From Pseudaquabacterium inlustre (GTDB taxonomy: Bacteria > Pseudomonadota > Gammaproteobacteria > Burkholderiales > Burkholderiaceae_C), in assembly GCF_038066595.1 (NCBI RefSeq), contig NZ_JBBUTH010000001.1:310001-374000 (forward strand): DNA of 64,000 nt, read 5' to 3'. The position numbers and the translations under genes are program-made. This document shows positions 19,062 through 28,262 of the stretch, piece after piece. The stretch's first letter is position 1. Each line of letters opens with the position of its first letter. The notes under the pieces are model-generated. The model did not search any database. It saw nothing but the letters and a program-made list of their open reading frames with translations, and was not told the DNA's origin.

Positions 19062-19981
19062 TCCTGGTCACCGGCGCCACCGGCTTCGTCGGTCGCCGCG
19101 TCTGCCGCCAGCTGGCGGCGCGCGGCCTGGCTCACACGCCCACCAGCCGCTCGCTGGGCCTGGACCTGCGAGACGCCGCCGCCACCACGGCCTTCTTCCG
19201 CGAGCTCAGGCCTACCCAGGTGATCCACTGCGCGGCCCATGTGGGCGGCATCCAGTGGGGCGCCAAGCGGCCGGTGGAGATCTTCCAGCACAACCTGCAG
19301 ATGACGCTGTCGCTGTGCGAGGCCGCGCAGGCCAGCGGTGTGCAGCGCATCGTCAACCCGATCTCGAACTGCGCCTACCCGGCGCAGGCCACGCTGTTCA
19401 AGGAAGACGAATTCTGGGACGGCCCGCTGCATGAATCGGTGCTGGTCTACGGTTTCGTGCGCAAGGCCTCGTGGGTGGCCAGCTGGGCCTGGCGCCAGCA
19501 GCACGGGCTGGACACGCTGAACCTGATCCTGTCGAACATGTACGGCCCCGGTGACCACTTCGAGGAAGAGCGCTCGCATGCGCTGGGCGCGCTGGTGATG
19601 AAGATCGTGCGCGCCCACCAGCAAGGCCTGCCCGAGGTGGTGGTGTGGGGCAGCGGCACGCCGGTGCGCGAATGGCTGCATGTGGACGACGGCGCCGAGG
19701 CGCTGATCCGCGGCCTGGACGCCCCGGCCACCGCCGAGCCGGTGAACGTGGGCGTGGCCCACGGCGTCAGCATCATGGCCATGGCCGAGCTGATCCGCGA
19801 CGTGGTGGGCTACCGCGGCCGCCTGGTGCTCGACCCCGCCAAGCCCGACGGCGCGCCCCACAAGACCGTGGACGGCACGCGCGGCGCGGCACTGCTGGGC
19901 TGGCGCCCGTCGCGCGACTTCGAGGCCGGCGTGCGCGAGACCGTGGCCTGGTACCTGCAATCCCTGGCCCAGGCCAGCTGA
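19058..19981 (+). CDS. GDP-L-fucose synthase-like epimerase/reductase
   Basis: 307 residues, an extended short-chain dehydrogenase. GDP-L-fucose synthase performs 3,5-epimerisation and NADPH reduction of the Gmd product. Seen: Rossmann motif GATGFVG at residues 6-12, AAHVGGIQ, PISNCAYP, and NMYGPGDHFEEERSHALGAL, all as in the Fcl family. Oddity: the expected catalytic Y-x3-K appears as Y131-GFVR-K136, with Lys one position late. The overlap with gmd supports a shared GDP-fucose pathway. A related epimerase making another GDP-6-deoxyhexose cannot be excluded. Confidence 0.8.
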   Translation: MILVTGATGFVGRRVCRQLAARGLAHTPTSRSLGLDLRDAAATTAFFRELRPTQVIHCAAHVGGIQWGAKRPVEIFQHNLQMTLSLCEAAQASGVQRIVNPISNCAYPAQATLFKEDEFWDGPLHESVLVYGFVRKASWVASWAWRQQHGLDTLNLILSNMYGPGDHFEEERSHALGALVMKIVRAHQQGLPEVVVWGSGTPVREWLHVDDGAEALIRGLDAPATAEPVNVGVAHGVSIMAMAELIRDVVGYRGRLVLDPAKPDGAPHKTVDGTRGAALLGWRPSRDFEAGVRETVAWYLQSLAQAS

Positions 19982-20000
19982 ACACGACGGAGCGCCACGC

Positions 20001-20408
20001 ATGGCCATCACCGAGATCAAGCAGGACGCGCTGGTGCTGGCGCGCCACATCCCCGCCGCCGACGCCTGGGGCGACGGGCTGAAGTTCTTCTCGCCCGATG
20101 GCGACTACCAGCAGGTGGGCACCTGGGGTTATGACGCCGGCAAGACCCTGCAGGCGCACAGCCACAACGAGGTGACACGCAGCGTGCTGTGGACGCAGGA
20201 GGTGCTCTACATCCGCGCCGGCCGCGTGCTGGCCGAGGTGTACGACACCGCTGACCAGAAGGTGGCCGAGCTGGAAGCCGGCGCCGGCGACCTGCTGGTG
20301 CTGCTGCGCGGCGGCCACGGCTACCGCATCCTGGAGGACGGCACCCAGGTGCTGGAGATCAAGAACGGCCCCTACGTGGGCGCCGATGCCGACCGGAGGC
20401 GCCTGTGA
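20001..20408 (+). CDS. Small cupin-domain protein
   Basis: 135 residues, a single cupin barrel: a GKTLQAHSHNEVTR first motif with two His and a Glu, and a GDLLVLLRGGHGYRIL second motif. CGGAG precedes the ATG. Cupins of this size in sugar clusters can be isomerases or epimerases, or have no known role; no specific substrate can be read from the sequence. It sits 19 bp after the epimerase gene and overlaps the next gene by GTGA, so it belongs to the same operon. Confidence 0.75.
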   Translation: MAITEIKQDALVLARHIPAADAWGDGLKFFSPDGDYQQVGTWGYDAGKTLQAHSHNEVTRSVLWTQEVLYIRAGRVLAEVYDTADQKVAELEAGAGDLLVLLRGGHGYRILEDGTQVLEIKNGPYVGADADRRRL

Positions 20409-20989
20409 GCACCCCCGCGCCAGGCACCGGCCTGAAGCTGCACCTGGGCTGCTGGCACCGCCACTTCCCCGGCTGGGTGCATGTGGACCTGTGCGACATG
20501 CCGCACATCGACCACCGCTCGTCCATCGACCAGTTGCCCTTCATCGACGACGGCGCGGCGCAGCTCGTCTACTGCAGCCACGCGCTGGAGTATTTCGACC
20601 GCCAGCAGGCGCTGGGCGTGCTGGCCGAATGGCGCCGCGTGCTGGCCCCCGGCGGCACGCTGCGCCTGGCCGTGCCCGACTTCGAGGCGCTGATCCAGGT
20701 CTACCAGCGCACCGGCGAGCTGGCTCGCGTGCTGGGCCCGCTGTACGGCCGCATGGCCATCCCCACGCCGCAGGGCGAGCAGTGGCTGTACCACCGCACC
20801 ACCTACGACGAGCGCTCGCTGACCGCCCTGCTGGCCGAGGCCGGCTTCACCGCGCCGCGGCGCTGGGACTGGCGCGAGACGGAACATGCCCACATCGACG
20901 ACCACTCGCAGGCCTACTTTCCGCACATGCAGAAGGAGACCGGCCTGCTGGTCTCGCTGAACATGGAATTCACCCGCCCTGCGGACTGA
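20405..20989 (+). CDS. Class I SAM-dependent methyltransferase (type 11-like)
   Basis: 194 residues, GTG start at 20405 inside the stop of the cupin gene. KLHLGCW is a degenerate motif I, and the segment LPFIDDGAAQLVYCSHALEYF matches the D-P/F-x(n)-SxHxLEH part of type 11 methyltransferases; the R-x-LAPGG-x-LRLAVPD motif is clear. Such proteins methylate sugars or sit beside glycosyltransferases in O-antigen clusters. The target is unknown. Confidence 0.7.
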   Translation: MSTPAPGTGLKLHLGCWHRHFPGWVHVDLCDMPHIDHRSSIDQLPFIDDGAAQLVYCSHALEYFDRQQALGVLAEWRRVLAPGGTLRLAVPDFEALIQVYQRTGELARVLGPLYGRMAIPTPQGEQWLYHRTTYDERSLTALLAEAGFTAPRRWDWRETEHAHIDDHSQAYFPHMQKETGLLVSLNMEFTRPAD

Positions 20990-21007
20990 CCCCGGCCTGG
21001 ATACCCC

Positions 21008-22120
21008 ATGAGCGACACCGACTTCATCCCCCAGATGCGCCCGCTGTTCGGCGCCGACGAGCGCGCCGAGCTGCTGAGCTACCTCGACGAGGACGGCTTC
21101 TTCACCGAGTTCAAGCGCACCGAGGCCTTCGAGGCCGAGATCGCCCGCTACACCGGCGCACGCCACTGCGTGGTGGTGAACAACGGCACCGTGTCGCTCA
21201 CCCTGGCTGCGGTGGCGCTGGGCATCGGCCCGGGCGACGAGGTGATCTGCCCCGACTACACCATGATCGCCACGCCCAACTCGGTGCAGATGCTGGGCGC
21301 CAGGCCGGTGTTCGTGGACGTGGAGCCCGACACCCTGGTGATGGACGTGGCGCTGGCTGAGCGCGCCATCACGCCGCGCACCAAGGCCATCATGCTGGTG
21401 TCGGCCAACGGCCGCGCACCGCGCGCCGGCATCGCCGCCTTCGAGGCCTTGTCGCAGCGCACCGGCATCCCGCTGATCGAGGACGCCGCGCAGTCGCTGG
21501 GCTCGTGGTACGACGACGGCCGCACTGAGCGTCGGCATGTCGGCCGCGCCGGCCGCATCGGCAGCTTCTCGTTCTCGGCACCCAAGATCATCTCCACCGG
21601 CCAGGGCGGCGCCCTGATCACCGACGACGACGCCCTGGCCGCCCGCCTGCGCAAGCTCAAGGATTTCGGCCGCTCGGGCGGCGGCAACGACGTGCACGAC
21701 AGCATCGGCTGGAACTTCAAGTTCACCGAGCTGCAGGCCTGCGTGGGCCTGGCGCAGATGCGCCAGCTGCCCGACCGGGTGGTGCGCAAGAAGGCCATCT
21801 GGCGCCGCTACGCCGAAGGCCTGGCCGGCGTGAGCGGCTACCGCCTGTTCGACCATGACCTGTCGCTGTGCACGCCGTGGTTCATCGACGGTGTGGCCGA
21901 GCGCCGCGACGAACTGGCCGCGCACCTGAAGGCCCGCGGCATCGGCACGCGCACGATGTACCCGCCGATCCACCGCCAGAAGGCCTATGACCTGCCGGGC
22001 GACCACCCGGTGGCCGAACGCATCGGCCGTGACGGCCTGTGGCTGCCCTCGATGATCCAGCTCACCGACGCGCAGATCGACCGCATCTGCGGCGAGATTG
22101 CGGCGTTCTACGCCGCCTGA
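21008..22120 (+). CDS. DegT/DnrJ/EryC1/StrS sugar aminotransferase (perosamine synthetase-like)
   Basis: 370 residues, a PLP-dependent sugar 3/4-aminotransferase. The internal-aldimine Lys is K193 in SAPKIISTGQGG; D159 in IEDAAQSLG is the PLP ring partner. NNGTVSLTLAA and GDEVICPDYTMIATPNSV are the usual substrate and cofactor loops. After Gmd the natural substrate is GDP-4-keto-6-deoxymannose, giving GDP-perosamine (RfbE/Per reaction); this is inferred from neighbours. The loop before the Lys (YDDGRTERRHVGRAG) differs from the usual GxxAGSFGD, so specificity may differ too. It ends the plus-strand sugar operon. Confidence 0.82.
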   Translation: MSDTDFIPQMRPLFGADERAELLSYLDEDGFFTEFKRTEAFEAEIARYTGARHCVVVNNGTVSLTLAAVALGIGPGDEVICPDYTMIATPNSVQMLGARPVFVDVEPDTLVMDVALAERAITPRTKAIMLVSANGRAPRAGIAAFEALSQRTGIPLIEDAAQSLGSWYDDGRTERRHVGRAGRIGSFSFSAPKIISTGQGGALITDDDALAARLRKLKDFGRSGGGNDVHDSIGWNFKFTELQACVGLAQMRQLPDRVVRKKAIWRRYAEGLAGVSGYRLFDHDLSLCTPWFIDGVAERRDELAAHLKARGIGTRTMYPPIHRQKAYDLPGDHPVAERIGRDGLWLPSMIQLTDAQIDRICGEIAAFYAA

Positions 22121-22241
22121 GCACGGGGCTGGCCGCCCTGGGCGGCATGCAAGCTGCATTGGACACCCTGCCCGTCGCGGTCACAGGGTGAATCGCTCGA
22201 CCGCCGCCGCGTGCGCGCCTGGCGCGCGCCGCTGCGGTGTC

Positions 22242-22261
22242 TGCCGGGCCCGCGCCCGGCA
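22242..22261. terminator. Hairpin between converging operons
   Basis: TGCCGGGC at 22242-22249 and its exact complement at 22254-22261 with a 4-nt loop. It lies between the aminotransferase stop and the converging FkbM gene stop, so it could serve both strands. No T run on either side. Confidence 0.4.
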
Positions 22262-22289
22262 TCGCACACGGGCGCGACAGGGCGGCGGG

Positions 22290-23018
22290 TCAACGCACCG
22301 GAACGTTCAGGCGATGGGCGATCGAGAACACGTTCTCGCCGATGTAGACGAAATCGCGGTCACGGTCGGCCACCGCGCGCAGAAAGTTGCGCGATGTGCC
22401 CTGGGTGGGCAATGCCCAGTCGTGGAGTTCGGTGATCATCAGCGCGAACTCGTCGATCCAGTCGCAACGGCCTTCGAACAGCGTCGACTCATAGCCTTCG
22501 ATGTCGACCTTCAGGATGAACGGCAGGTAGCCGTCGCGCCAGCTGAAGCGCTCCAGTAGTTCAGGCATCGTCACCGTGTCGATGCCGCTGCACTCGCACG
22601 CACGCGTGCGAAAGCCCACCGGATCGGTCTCGGGATTGGCGATCTCCACGCGTTCGTGGCGGCTGCTGGCTGCCCGGTGCAAGGCGACGATCTGGTCGCG
22701 CTGGCGTGCGTTGGCCTGCAGCATCTCGAAATTGGACGACTCCGGCTCCACGGCCACCACGGTGGCCTCTGGCCACATCAGGCTGAAGTAGGCCGCGCTG
22801 AGCCCGATGTTGGCGCCGAGGTCGACGATCAGGGGCTTCCAGCCCTGGGCCAGCGCCTGCTCGTAGAAGCGTTGCAACTGCGGCCCGCGCTTGAGGCGGC
22901 TGAGCGAAAAGGGCTGCTGCCCGAAGATCTGGTCATACAGCTGCACTTCGTACTTGTCAGCCCGCAGCGCCACGGTCAGGGTCTGGGCCCCGTGGGAAAT
23001 GGTCCGGCTCTCGATCAC
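22290..23018 (-). CDS. FkbM-family methyltransferase
   Basis: 242 residues. SAM-binding motif I is IVDLGANIGLSAAYF, followed by the acidic VVAVEPESSNFEML, both typical of FkbM enzymes. The late KVDIEGYESTLFEG is the FkbM signature. Family members O-methylate sugars or polyketides. It is the last gene of the long minus-strand run that begins with the GT41 gene at 36516, 27 bp behind the fusion gene, so modification of the same glycan is likely. Confidence 0.85.
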   Translation of the reverse strand: MIESRTISHGAQTLTVALRADKYEVQLYDQIFGQQPFSLSRLKRGPQLQRFYEQALAQGWKPLIVDLGANIGLSAAYFSLMWPEATVVAVEPESSNFEMLQANARQRDQIVALHRAASSRHERVEIANPETDPVGFRTRACECSGIDTVTMPELLERFSWRDGYLPFILKVDIEGYESTLFEGRCDWIDEFALMITELHDWALPTQGTSRNFLRAVADRDRDFVYIGENVFSIAHRLNVPVR

Positions 23019-23045
23019 GCGCTTCTCCCTATCGGTCGTTGCCGC

Positions 23046-26000
23046 TCAGAGCACATCGGCGGCCAGCCGTTCCCGCACCGCTGGCGGTACGAAATCGAAG
23101 ATGTTCGAGGCCAGCACCAGATCACCGGCTCCGGCATCGACCTCTTCGATGGAGGCGACCTGGTAGCGAACCGGCGTGCGGCCCAGGAAATCGCGCACCG
23201 CGTCGTAGTTCGCGTCACTGGCCAGCCAGGAGCCCGGGCCGTTGACCAGGCAGTTCGAATCGCGGAACTGCTCCCGCGCGTCGTGGATGTCCAGGCGTGC
23301 GGCCACGTCGATGCGGTTGTCGCCCACGTTGCGCATGCCCCAGACCTGCAGACCATTGCCCTGCGGCTGCACACGCGCGAAGGCCAGCGTGCGCAGGATG
23401 TCGAACACCTCGCGCTCGTACAGCGCACCCACCCGGGCTGCGCGCAGCAACCGCTGGGTCAGGGGTTCGGCGGCCGACACCGCCATGCGGCCGTCGGCGG
23501 CCAGATCCACCGGCGCCAGCAGGTAGCGTTCGACGAAGTCGCGCCGCGTGGGCGACTGGGTGATCAGCCCGTGCACCGCGCGCGAGAAGGCCACGGTGCA
23601 GGGGTTGACGTCGAACATCACCAGCTCGGCAAACCCCTGGTCGCCGCAGGCCACCATCTGGTCCAGGCTGAAGAAGCCGCCGCAACTGGCCACCAGACGG
23701 CGGCCCTGCCAGCGGCCACGCCCGTCGCGCAGCTGCTGCACATGGCGCGCCACCAGGCTCATGGCCTCGGCGGTGCCCAGATACACATCGTTCCAGCCGC
23801 TGAAGGACGCCCGGCCACGCGCCGCGGCGTCGAGACCCAGCGCCTGGTAGAAGCCGGGCACGCTGTCGTAGGGCACGGTGGCGTCGAGCCCCTGCAGCGT
23901 GAACAGCAGGTTGCGCGCCGTGCATTGCACGCCCGGCAGGCGCGCGATGGGCGACACGCGGGTCGAGCACAGCGCCGCCAGTGCGGCCAGCTGCGGTTCG
24001 TCCAGGCAGTTGGCGATGCAGTGCTCGGTGCGCACCGCCTCGGTGGCCCAGTCGCGGCTGGCGGCGTTGTGCTCCAGCACATGCACATGGCGGAAGCGTG
24101 CCAGCGCCCAGCGCAGCACGGCCACCATGCGCTCGCGGGGCACATCGCAGCCCAGCAGCACATGCAGCACGCAGTGCTCGATGCCGGCATGCACCGCAGG
24201 ATCAGCAGCCAAGGCTTCGTCCACCGACAGATTGATACGCTGCGCCTCCAGTTCGCGGAAGCCGAAGGGACGCACATGCGTCACCTCGACGAAGCGGGCG
24301 CCACCCACGGCCTGCGCCGTGGCCTGCAAGGCCACCAGGTGCGGGTCGACGCCCACACGCACCGGGCCCTGGGCCGCGGCCCGGGCGATCGCCTGGGCGG
24401 CCAGGCCCGCAGCATCCTGGTCCGGGGCCGTCGCCACCGGCGCGGAGGCACCCGACACCCGGCCACGCCCCGTCTCGAAGCCCGCATTGCTGAAGCCCGG
24501 CGCTCCGAAGCACAGCAGCGGCTGACGCAGCTTGCCCAGCGGCAGGCGTCCCAGGCTGTCCAATGTCCAGCCCTGACGCAGCGTGGGTTCGGTCTCTTCA
24601 CGGGCCAAGTACTCGGCATCCGGCGTGGACAGTCCCACCAGGTTCAATCCGCCGACGCGCCCCAGGGCCTGGATGCGCGTGGGCCCGTAGATGCGGTGGG
24701 CATTGAAGTGCGTGAGGTCCTGCCCCACCGGCACTGCCAGCCCGCACAGGCCGTGCGGCGCCAGGCAGCGCGACATCAGGTAGAAGGTGTAGAGGTCGCC
24801 CAGCGGCTGGAAGCGGTCGCCATAACGGCCCAGGCCCGAATGCTCGATGGAGCTGTACGACAGCACCATGTCATAGCCCGCCGCATGCTGCGGCAGCTCG
24901 GTCAGGTACTGGTCCCAGGTGATCGAGCGCAGGCGCGTGGGCACGGCCGGCAGGCCGTCGGTCCAGGCGATCTCGCGGTACTCCACGGTCACCACCTCGC
25001 GCGCGCCGTACAGCGCGCACAACAGCTCCAGCCAATAGGTCTCCGAGCCGATGATCAGCACGCGGCTGCCGCGCACATGACCGGCCAGGCGGCTGATCTG
25101 GCCGCGCGCCTCGGGGTACGGGCACAGCGCCCGGAACTGTGCCTCGGACAAGCCGGCATCACCGCCAGCCACCAGGCGCTCGAACTGGCGCGTGTCCCAG
25201 CGCAGCGTGGGCGTACCGTTGCTGGTGTTGATCATGCGCTCGAGCATCGGCACCTTCCAGCCCAGCGTCTCCCAGTACAGGTAGTCGCGCGGCAGCGTCT
25301 CCAGCGGCGCCGGGCCGGCCACTGAGCCCTCGGTGGGCAGGTGGTGGCCCTGTGCGCCTCGCGGCAGCAGCGCGGTGCACCGAGCGACGAAGTCAGCGTT
25401 CAACATTTCCGGCGTCAGCGCGTCCGCCGTCGCGCTTGCAGCAGCGTCGGCCTGCAGTACGCCGTGCAGGTGGCGCGAAATCTCGGCAAAGGTGCTGCCG
25501 GGATGAAACACCACCAGATCCACGCAGCTGAGCAGGTAGATGTCGGTCAGCGCGTCGAGGCCATGCTCGACGCTGATGGTGTAGCTGTCGGGATCGCCCC
25601 AGACCTGCTTGCCCTCATTGAGCGCCAGGTGCAGGCGGTCGTTGCGGCTGATCACCTGGCCGGGGAAGGCCTCGCGCAGGCCCTGCTCAAGCTGCGCGTC
25701 CTCGGTCGACAGGAAGAACCGCTGTCCACCCAGGCGCTCTCGCACCAGCTGGCTGTACTGTTCGATGGCCTGCTGCAGGCCGAAGTCGGTCCCGCGGGCA
25801 TGCACGCCCTTCAGCGACTGCCAGGGCTGGCCGGGGCCGGCCCACAGGCCCAACTCGGCGGCCTGGGCGATGACCTTGTCGCGCACCTCGGCCGACGGCA
25901 CCAGGCTGCGCAACGCGGCGATGCTGCGCTCGCGCGGCACGCTCTGCAGGTAGTCGTTGTCGTAGACGATGACCACGTCGGCGCTCTCATCCAGTCGAAG

Positions 26001-26345
26001 GGCCTGGCTGTGGCGTGGCGGGGTGCGCTGGGCCAGCTTCAGCAACTGGTCGCGGCCGAAGCGCTCGGCTTCGCGCTGCACGTTGTGGCCGGGCCCCTTC
26101 TCGGTGAACAGGGCCAGGCTGAGCTCACTGCGGCCCAGCGCCTCGATCTCGTCGAGCGTGATGGCCTCGAAGCGTGTGTCGAACAGGCGCTCCAGCGGTG
26201 TCAGGCAGCCATTGGGCGTGATGTTGTCCCAGTAGACGCGCAGCCGGCGGCCGGTCATCTGGCAGTAGGCCATGGCAGCGGCCAGTGGCCGCAGCCGGTT
26301 GCCCAGGCCGCTGGTGCAGTAGACGATGTAGAGCTTGTCGGACAT
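23046..26345 (-). CDS. Three-domain fusion: fucosyltransferase-like, DUF268-like and a C-terminal methyltransferase-like region
   Basis: 1,099 residues from ATG 26345 (MSDKLYIVYCTSGLGNRL). Residues 1 to about 300: GLGNRLRPL nucleotide-sugar motif, HARGTDF, a FFLSTEDAQLEQG strand-loop and an HPGSTFAEI tail, as in NodZ/FUT8/POFUT-like GDP-fucose transferases. Residues about 370-640: SYSSIEHSGLGRYGD and the VLIIGSETYWLE region, matching DUF268 proteins found beside glycosyltransferases. The remaining ~400 residues are not clearly assignable; LVASCGGFFSLDQM then VMFDVNP resembles a Rossmann methyltransferase motif. Since gmd and the epimerase make a GDP-6-deoxyhexose, a GDP-fucose donor is a sensible guess. 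No frameshift is seen; it reads as one protein. Confidence 0.72.
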   Translation of the reverse strand: MSDKLYIVYCTSGLGNRLRPLAAAMAYCQMTGRRLRVYWDNITPNGCLTPLERLFDTRFEAITLDEIEALGRSELSLALFTEKGPGHNVQREAERFGRDQLLKLAQRTPPRHSQALRLDESADVVIVYDNDYLQSVPRERSIAALRSLVPSAEVRDKVIAQAAELGLWAGPGQPWQSLKGVHARGTDFGLQQAIEQYSQLVRERLGGQRFFLSTEDAQLEQGLREAFPGQVISRNDRLHLALNEGKQVWGDPDSYTISVEHGLDALTDIYLLSCVDLVVFHPGSTFAEISRHLHGVLQADAAASATADALTPEMLNADFVARCTALLPRGAQGHHLPTEGSVAGPAPLETLPRDYLYWETLGWKVPMLERMINTSNGTPTLRWDTRQFERLVAGGDAGLSEAQFRALCPYPEARGQISRLAGHVRGSRVLIIGSETYWLELLCALYGAREVVTVEYREIAWTDGLPAVPTRLRSITWDQYLTELPQHAAGYDMVLSYSSIEHSGLGRYGDRFQPLGDLYTFYLMSRCLAPHGLCGLAVPVGQDLTHFNAHRIYGPTRIQALGRVGGLNLVGLSTPDAEYLAREETEPTLRQGWTLDSLGRLPLGKLRQPLLCFGAPGFSNAGFETGRGRVSGASAPVATAPDQDAAGLAAQAIARAAAQGPVRVGVDPHLVALQATAQAVGGARFVEVTHVRPFGFRELEAQRINLSVDEALAADPAVHAGIEHCVLHVLLGCDVPRERMVAVLRWALARFRHVHVLEHNAASRDWATEAVRTEHCIANCLDEPQLAALAALCSTRVSPIARLPGVQCTARNLLFTLQGLDATVPYDSVPGFYQALGLDAAARGRASFSGWNDVYLGTAEAMSLVARHVQQLRDGRGRWQGRRLVASCGGFFSLDQMVACGDQGFAELVMFDVNPCTVAFSRAVHGLITQSPTRRDFVERYLLAPVDLAADGRMAVSAAEPLTQRLLRAARVGALYEREVFDILRTLAFARVQPQGNGLQVWGMRNVGDNRIDVAARLDIHDAREQFRDSNCLVNGPGSWLASDANYDAVRDFLGRTPVRYQVASIEEVDAGAGDLVLASNIFDFVPPAVRERLAADVL

Positions 26346-26439
26346 GCGGGAACCCCCAGTAGGTGCTCCCGCAGTGTGGCCAGACTTGAGCTGGCCGAAG
26401 CCCGGAAGAACGGTCCTGCGGGCGCCCTGTCCGACGCTT

Positions 26440-27132
26440 TCAGGCGATGGAGGCCACCTCATGCCACCCGAACCGCAGCAGCCCCTTGGGCTTGGGCAGG
26501 CCGATCTGCTGCTTGAACTGCGCCAGCGCATGGTTGTGCGTGGTGTCGCGGCTCAACCCGCCGGTGCGAAAGCCCATCTGCTCGAAGGCGATGTCGGTCA
26601 GCAGCAGTTCCTGGCCGACATGCTTGCGCCACATGGTGCGGAAGACCACGTCCTCGTAGCCGTAGTGGCCGCAGAAGTCCTCGTCGTAGCCGCCGGCCTG
26701 GAAGAAGCCGCGGCGCGTGATCAGGAAGGTGTTGATGTGCGGCTCGACATCCACGCCGTTTTCCACCCGGCGGAACACATACAGGCGCAGCGGGTCCAGC
26801 CGCGGCAGGGCCGCCACCAGCTTGGCGATGGCGGCCTCGTCGGCGATGTTGTCGGCGTCGAAGTACAGCATCCACTCGGTGCGCGACTGGATGGCGGCCA
26901 GGTTGCGGCAGCCGGGCATGTTCCAGTCGATGTCGTCGTCCACGCGCAGCAGGCGCAGGTCCAGCGGGCCGGGGTCGATCTGCAGCGGCGTGTCGGAGTG
27001 GTCGTCGATGATCAGGAACTGCAGCTGGCTCAGCAGTTCGGGCGCGAAGCGCTTCCAGCGCTCGATCTGCCGGTCCACCGGCCCCTGGGCGTTGTAGACA
27101 TGGGTGATCAGGGTCAGCTGCGGCATGGTCAT
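26440..27132 (-). CDS. Family 2 glycosyltransferase
   Basis: 230 residues, GT-A fold. LTLITHVYNAQGPVDRQI is the family 2 start, FLIIDDHSD the first Asp motif, WMLYFDADNIADE the DxD donor/metal motif, and GGYDEDFCGHYGYEDVVF the C-terminal ED motif. Two in-frame ATGs (27132, 27126) are possible. It lies 40 bp after the next upstream glycosyltransferase in the same minus-strand run. The acceptor is unknown. Confidence 0.85.
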   Translation of the reverse strand: MTMPQLTLITHVYNAQGPVDRQIERWKRFAPELLSQLQFLIIDDHSDTPLQIDPGPLDLRLLRVDDDIDWNMPGCRNLAAIQSRTEWMLYFDADNIADEAAIAKLVAALPRLDPLRLYVFRRVENGVDVEPHINTFLITRRGFFQAGGYDEDFCGHYGYEDVVFRTMWRKHVGQELLLTDIAFEQMGFRTGGLSRDTTHNHALAQFKQQIGLPKPKGLLRFGWHEVASIA

Positions 27133-27172
27133 CGGGGCTCGTGCGGGGGTGGGCCGGCGTGGTGGGCCGGGC

Positions 27173-28234
27173 TCAGGCGATGTGGGTCAGGCACTGGGGG
27201 TTGATGTAGAGCCGCGCGCCGGCGGCGCACAGCGCGGCGTGGTAAGGCACGTGCTCGCACACCTCGCGGCCGTGCACCAGGCCGGTGTAGCGGCCCCGGG
27301 ACGCGATGGCGCCCTTGTACAGGCCGAAGCCGGCGAAGGCCGAGCGCACCGGCACCCAGCCCTTGACGCGCTGCGGCGCCAGGATCTGCGTGGCGGCGTG
27401 GATGTCGCGGCCCTCGTACAGCGCGGCGTTCAGCCGGTGCTTGCCCTCGCCCACGTAGTCGTCGCGGCAGAAGTGGTCTTCGCGCAGCGCGTAGGTGTCG
27501 TAGTACAGCGGCCAGGACAGCGGGAACACCGCGTCCCAGGCCGCTTCGTGGCGGAAGTTGCTGAGGAACCCGGCGGTGGAGAAACGCGGGCCCACCAGGC
27601 CGTCCAGGTCGGCCCAGGCGATGTAGTCCCACGGTCCACGGGCCAGCGCATGGTCGAGCAGCCGGTTTCGGCCGTAGGCCAGGCGCTCGGTGCGCAGCGG
27701 CATGCGCGCGGCGATGCCGCGCTCGCTGTGCAGGTGCAGCAGGCGGTCGCGCGCCATCTGCGCCAGCAGCGCGTCGGTGCCATCCACCGAGTCGTTCTCG
27801 TAGACGTGGATCTCGTGCGCCGCGAACAGCGTGCCCAGCTCGCGCAGCCGGGTGATCGAGGCCGGCAGGGCCTTGGCGCAGTCGCGCGCCGTGCCCAGGA
27901 AGGCGATGCGCGCGCCGCGCAGGCGCTGGGCGATCTGCTCGTCGCTCTCGGCCGGCAGCATGTCCAGCCGCCCCAGCGGCGCCACCTCGGCGGCCGCATC
28001 GGCGCCCGGCGCGGCCAGGATGTCGAAGCCGAAGCGCGCCCAGTTGTCCGGCCGGTCGAAGCGGATCTGCGCCATGTCGCCGTCGATCTGCAGCCGGCAG
28101 GCCGGCGTGTCCCAGTCCAGCGGCTCGTGCACGCGGGCCACGCCGATGCGCACGTCGAGGATGGGCACGCCCGGCGTGCGCAGGGTCAGGCCCTGCACGA
28201 AGCCGAAGCCGTCGTTGGCGAGGCGGTGTCTCAT
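27173..28234 (-). CDS. Putative glycosyltransferase, CAP59-like
   Basis: 353 residues. The first 110 residues are a beta-rich region of unknown type. The rest has the pattern of CAP59/CMT1-type mannosyltransferases: IAFLGTARDCAKALP, then VYENDSVDGTDALL, AYGRNRLLDHAL, and YIAWADLDGLVGP with a DLDG metal motif. It sits between two other glycosyltransferases, with about 40 bp on one side and 28 bp on the other. Family assignment is by motif only. Confidence 0.65.
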   Translation of the reverse strand: MRHRLANDGFGFVQGLTLRTPGVPILDVRIGVARVHEPLDWDTPACRLQIDGDMAQIRFDRPDNWARFGFDILAAPGADAAAEVAPLGRLDMLPAESDEQIAQRLRGARIAFLGTARDCAKALPASITRLRELGTLFAAHEIHVYENDSVDGTDALLAQMARDRLLHLHSERGIAARMPLRTERLAYGRNRLLDHALARGPWDYIAWADLDGLVGPRFSTAGFLSNFRHEAAWDAVFPLSWPLYYDTYALREDHFCRDDYVGEGKHRLNAALYEGRDIHAATQILAPQRVKGWVPVRSAFAGFGLYKGAIASRGRYTGLVHGREVCEHVPYHAALCAAGARLYINPQCLTHIA

Positions 28235-28262
28235 GGCCGGTGCTCTCCGGGCGGCAGCCGGC

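Noticed and set aside
22656..25325. 889-codon plus-strand frame opposite the FkbM and fusion genes
   Set aside because: Shadow of high-GC codon bias; no motif and no ribosome site, while the minus strand shows clear enzyme motifs.
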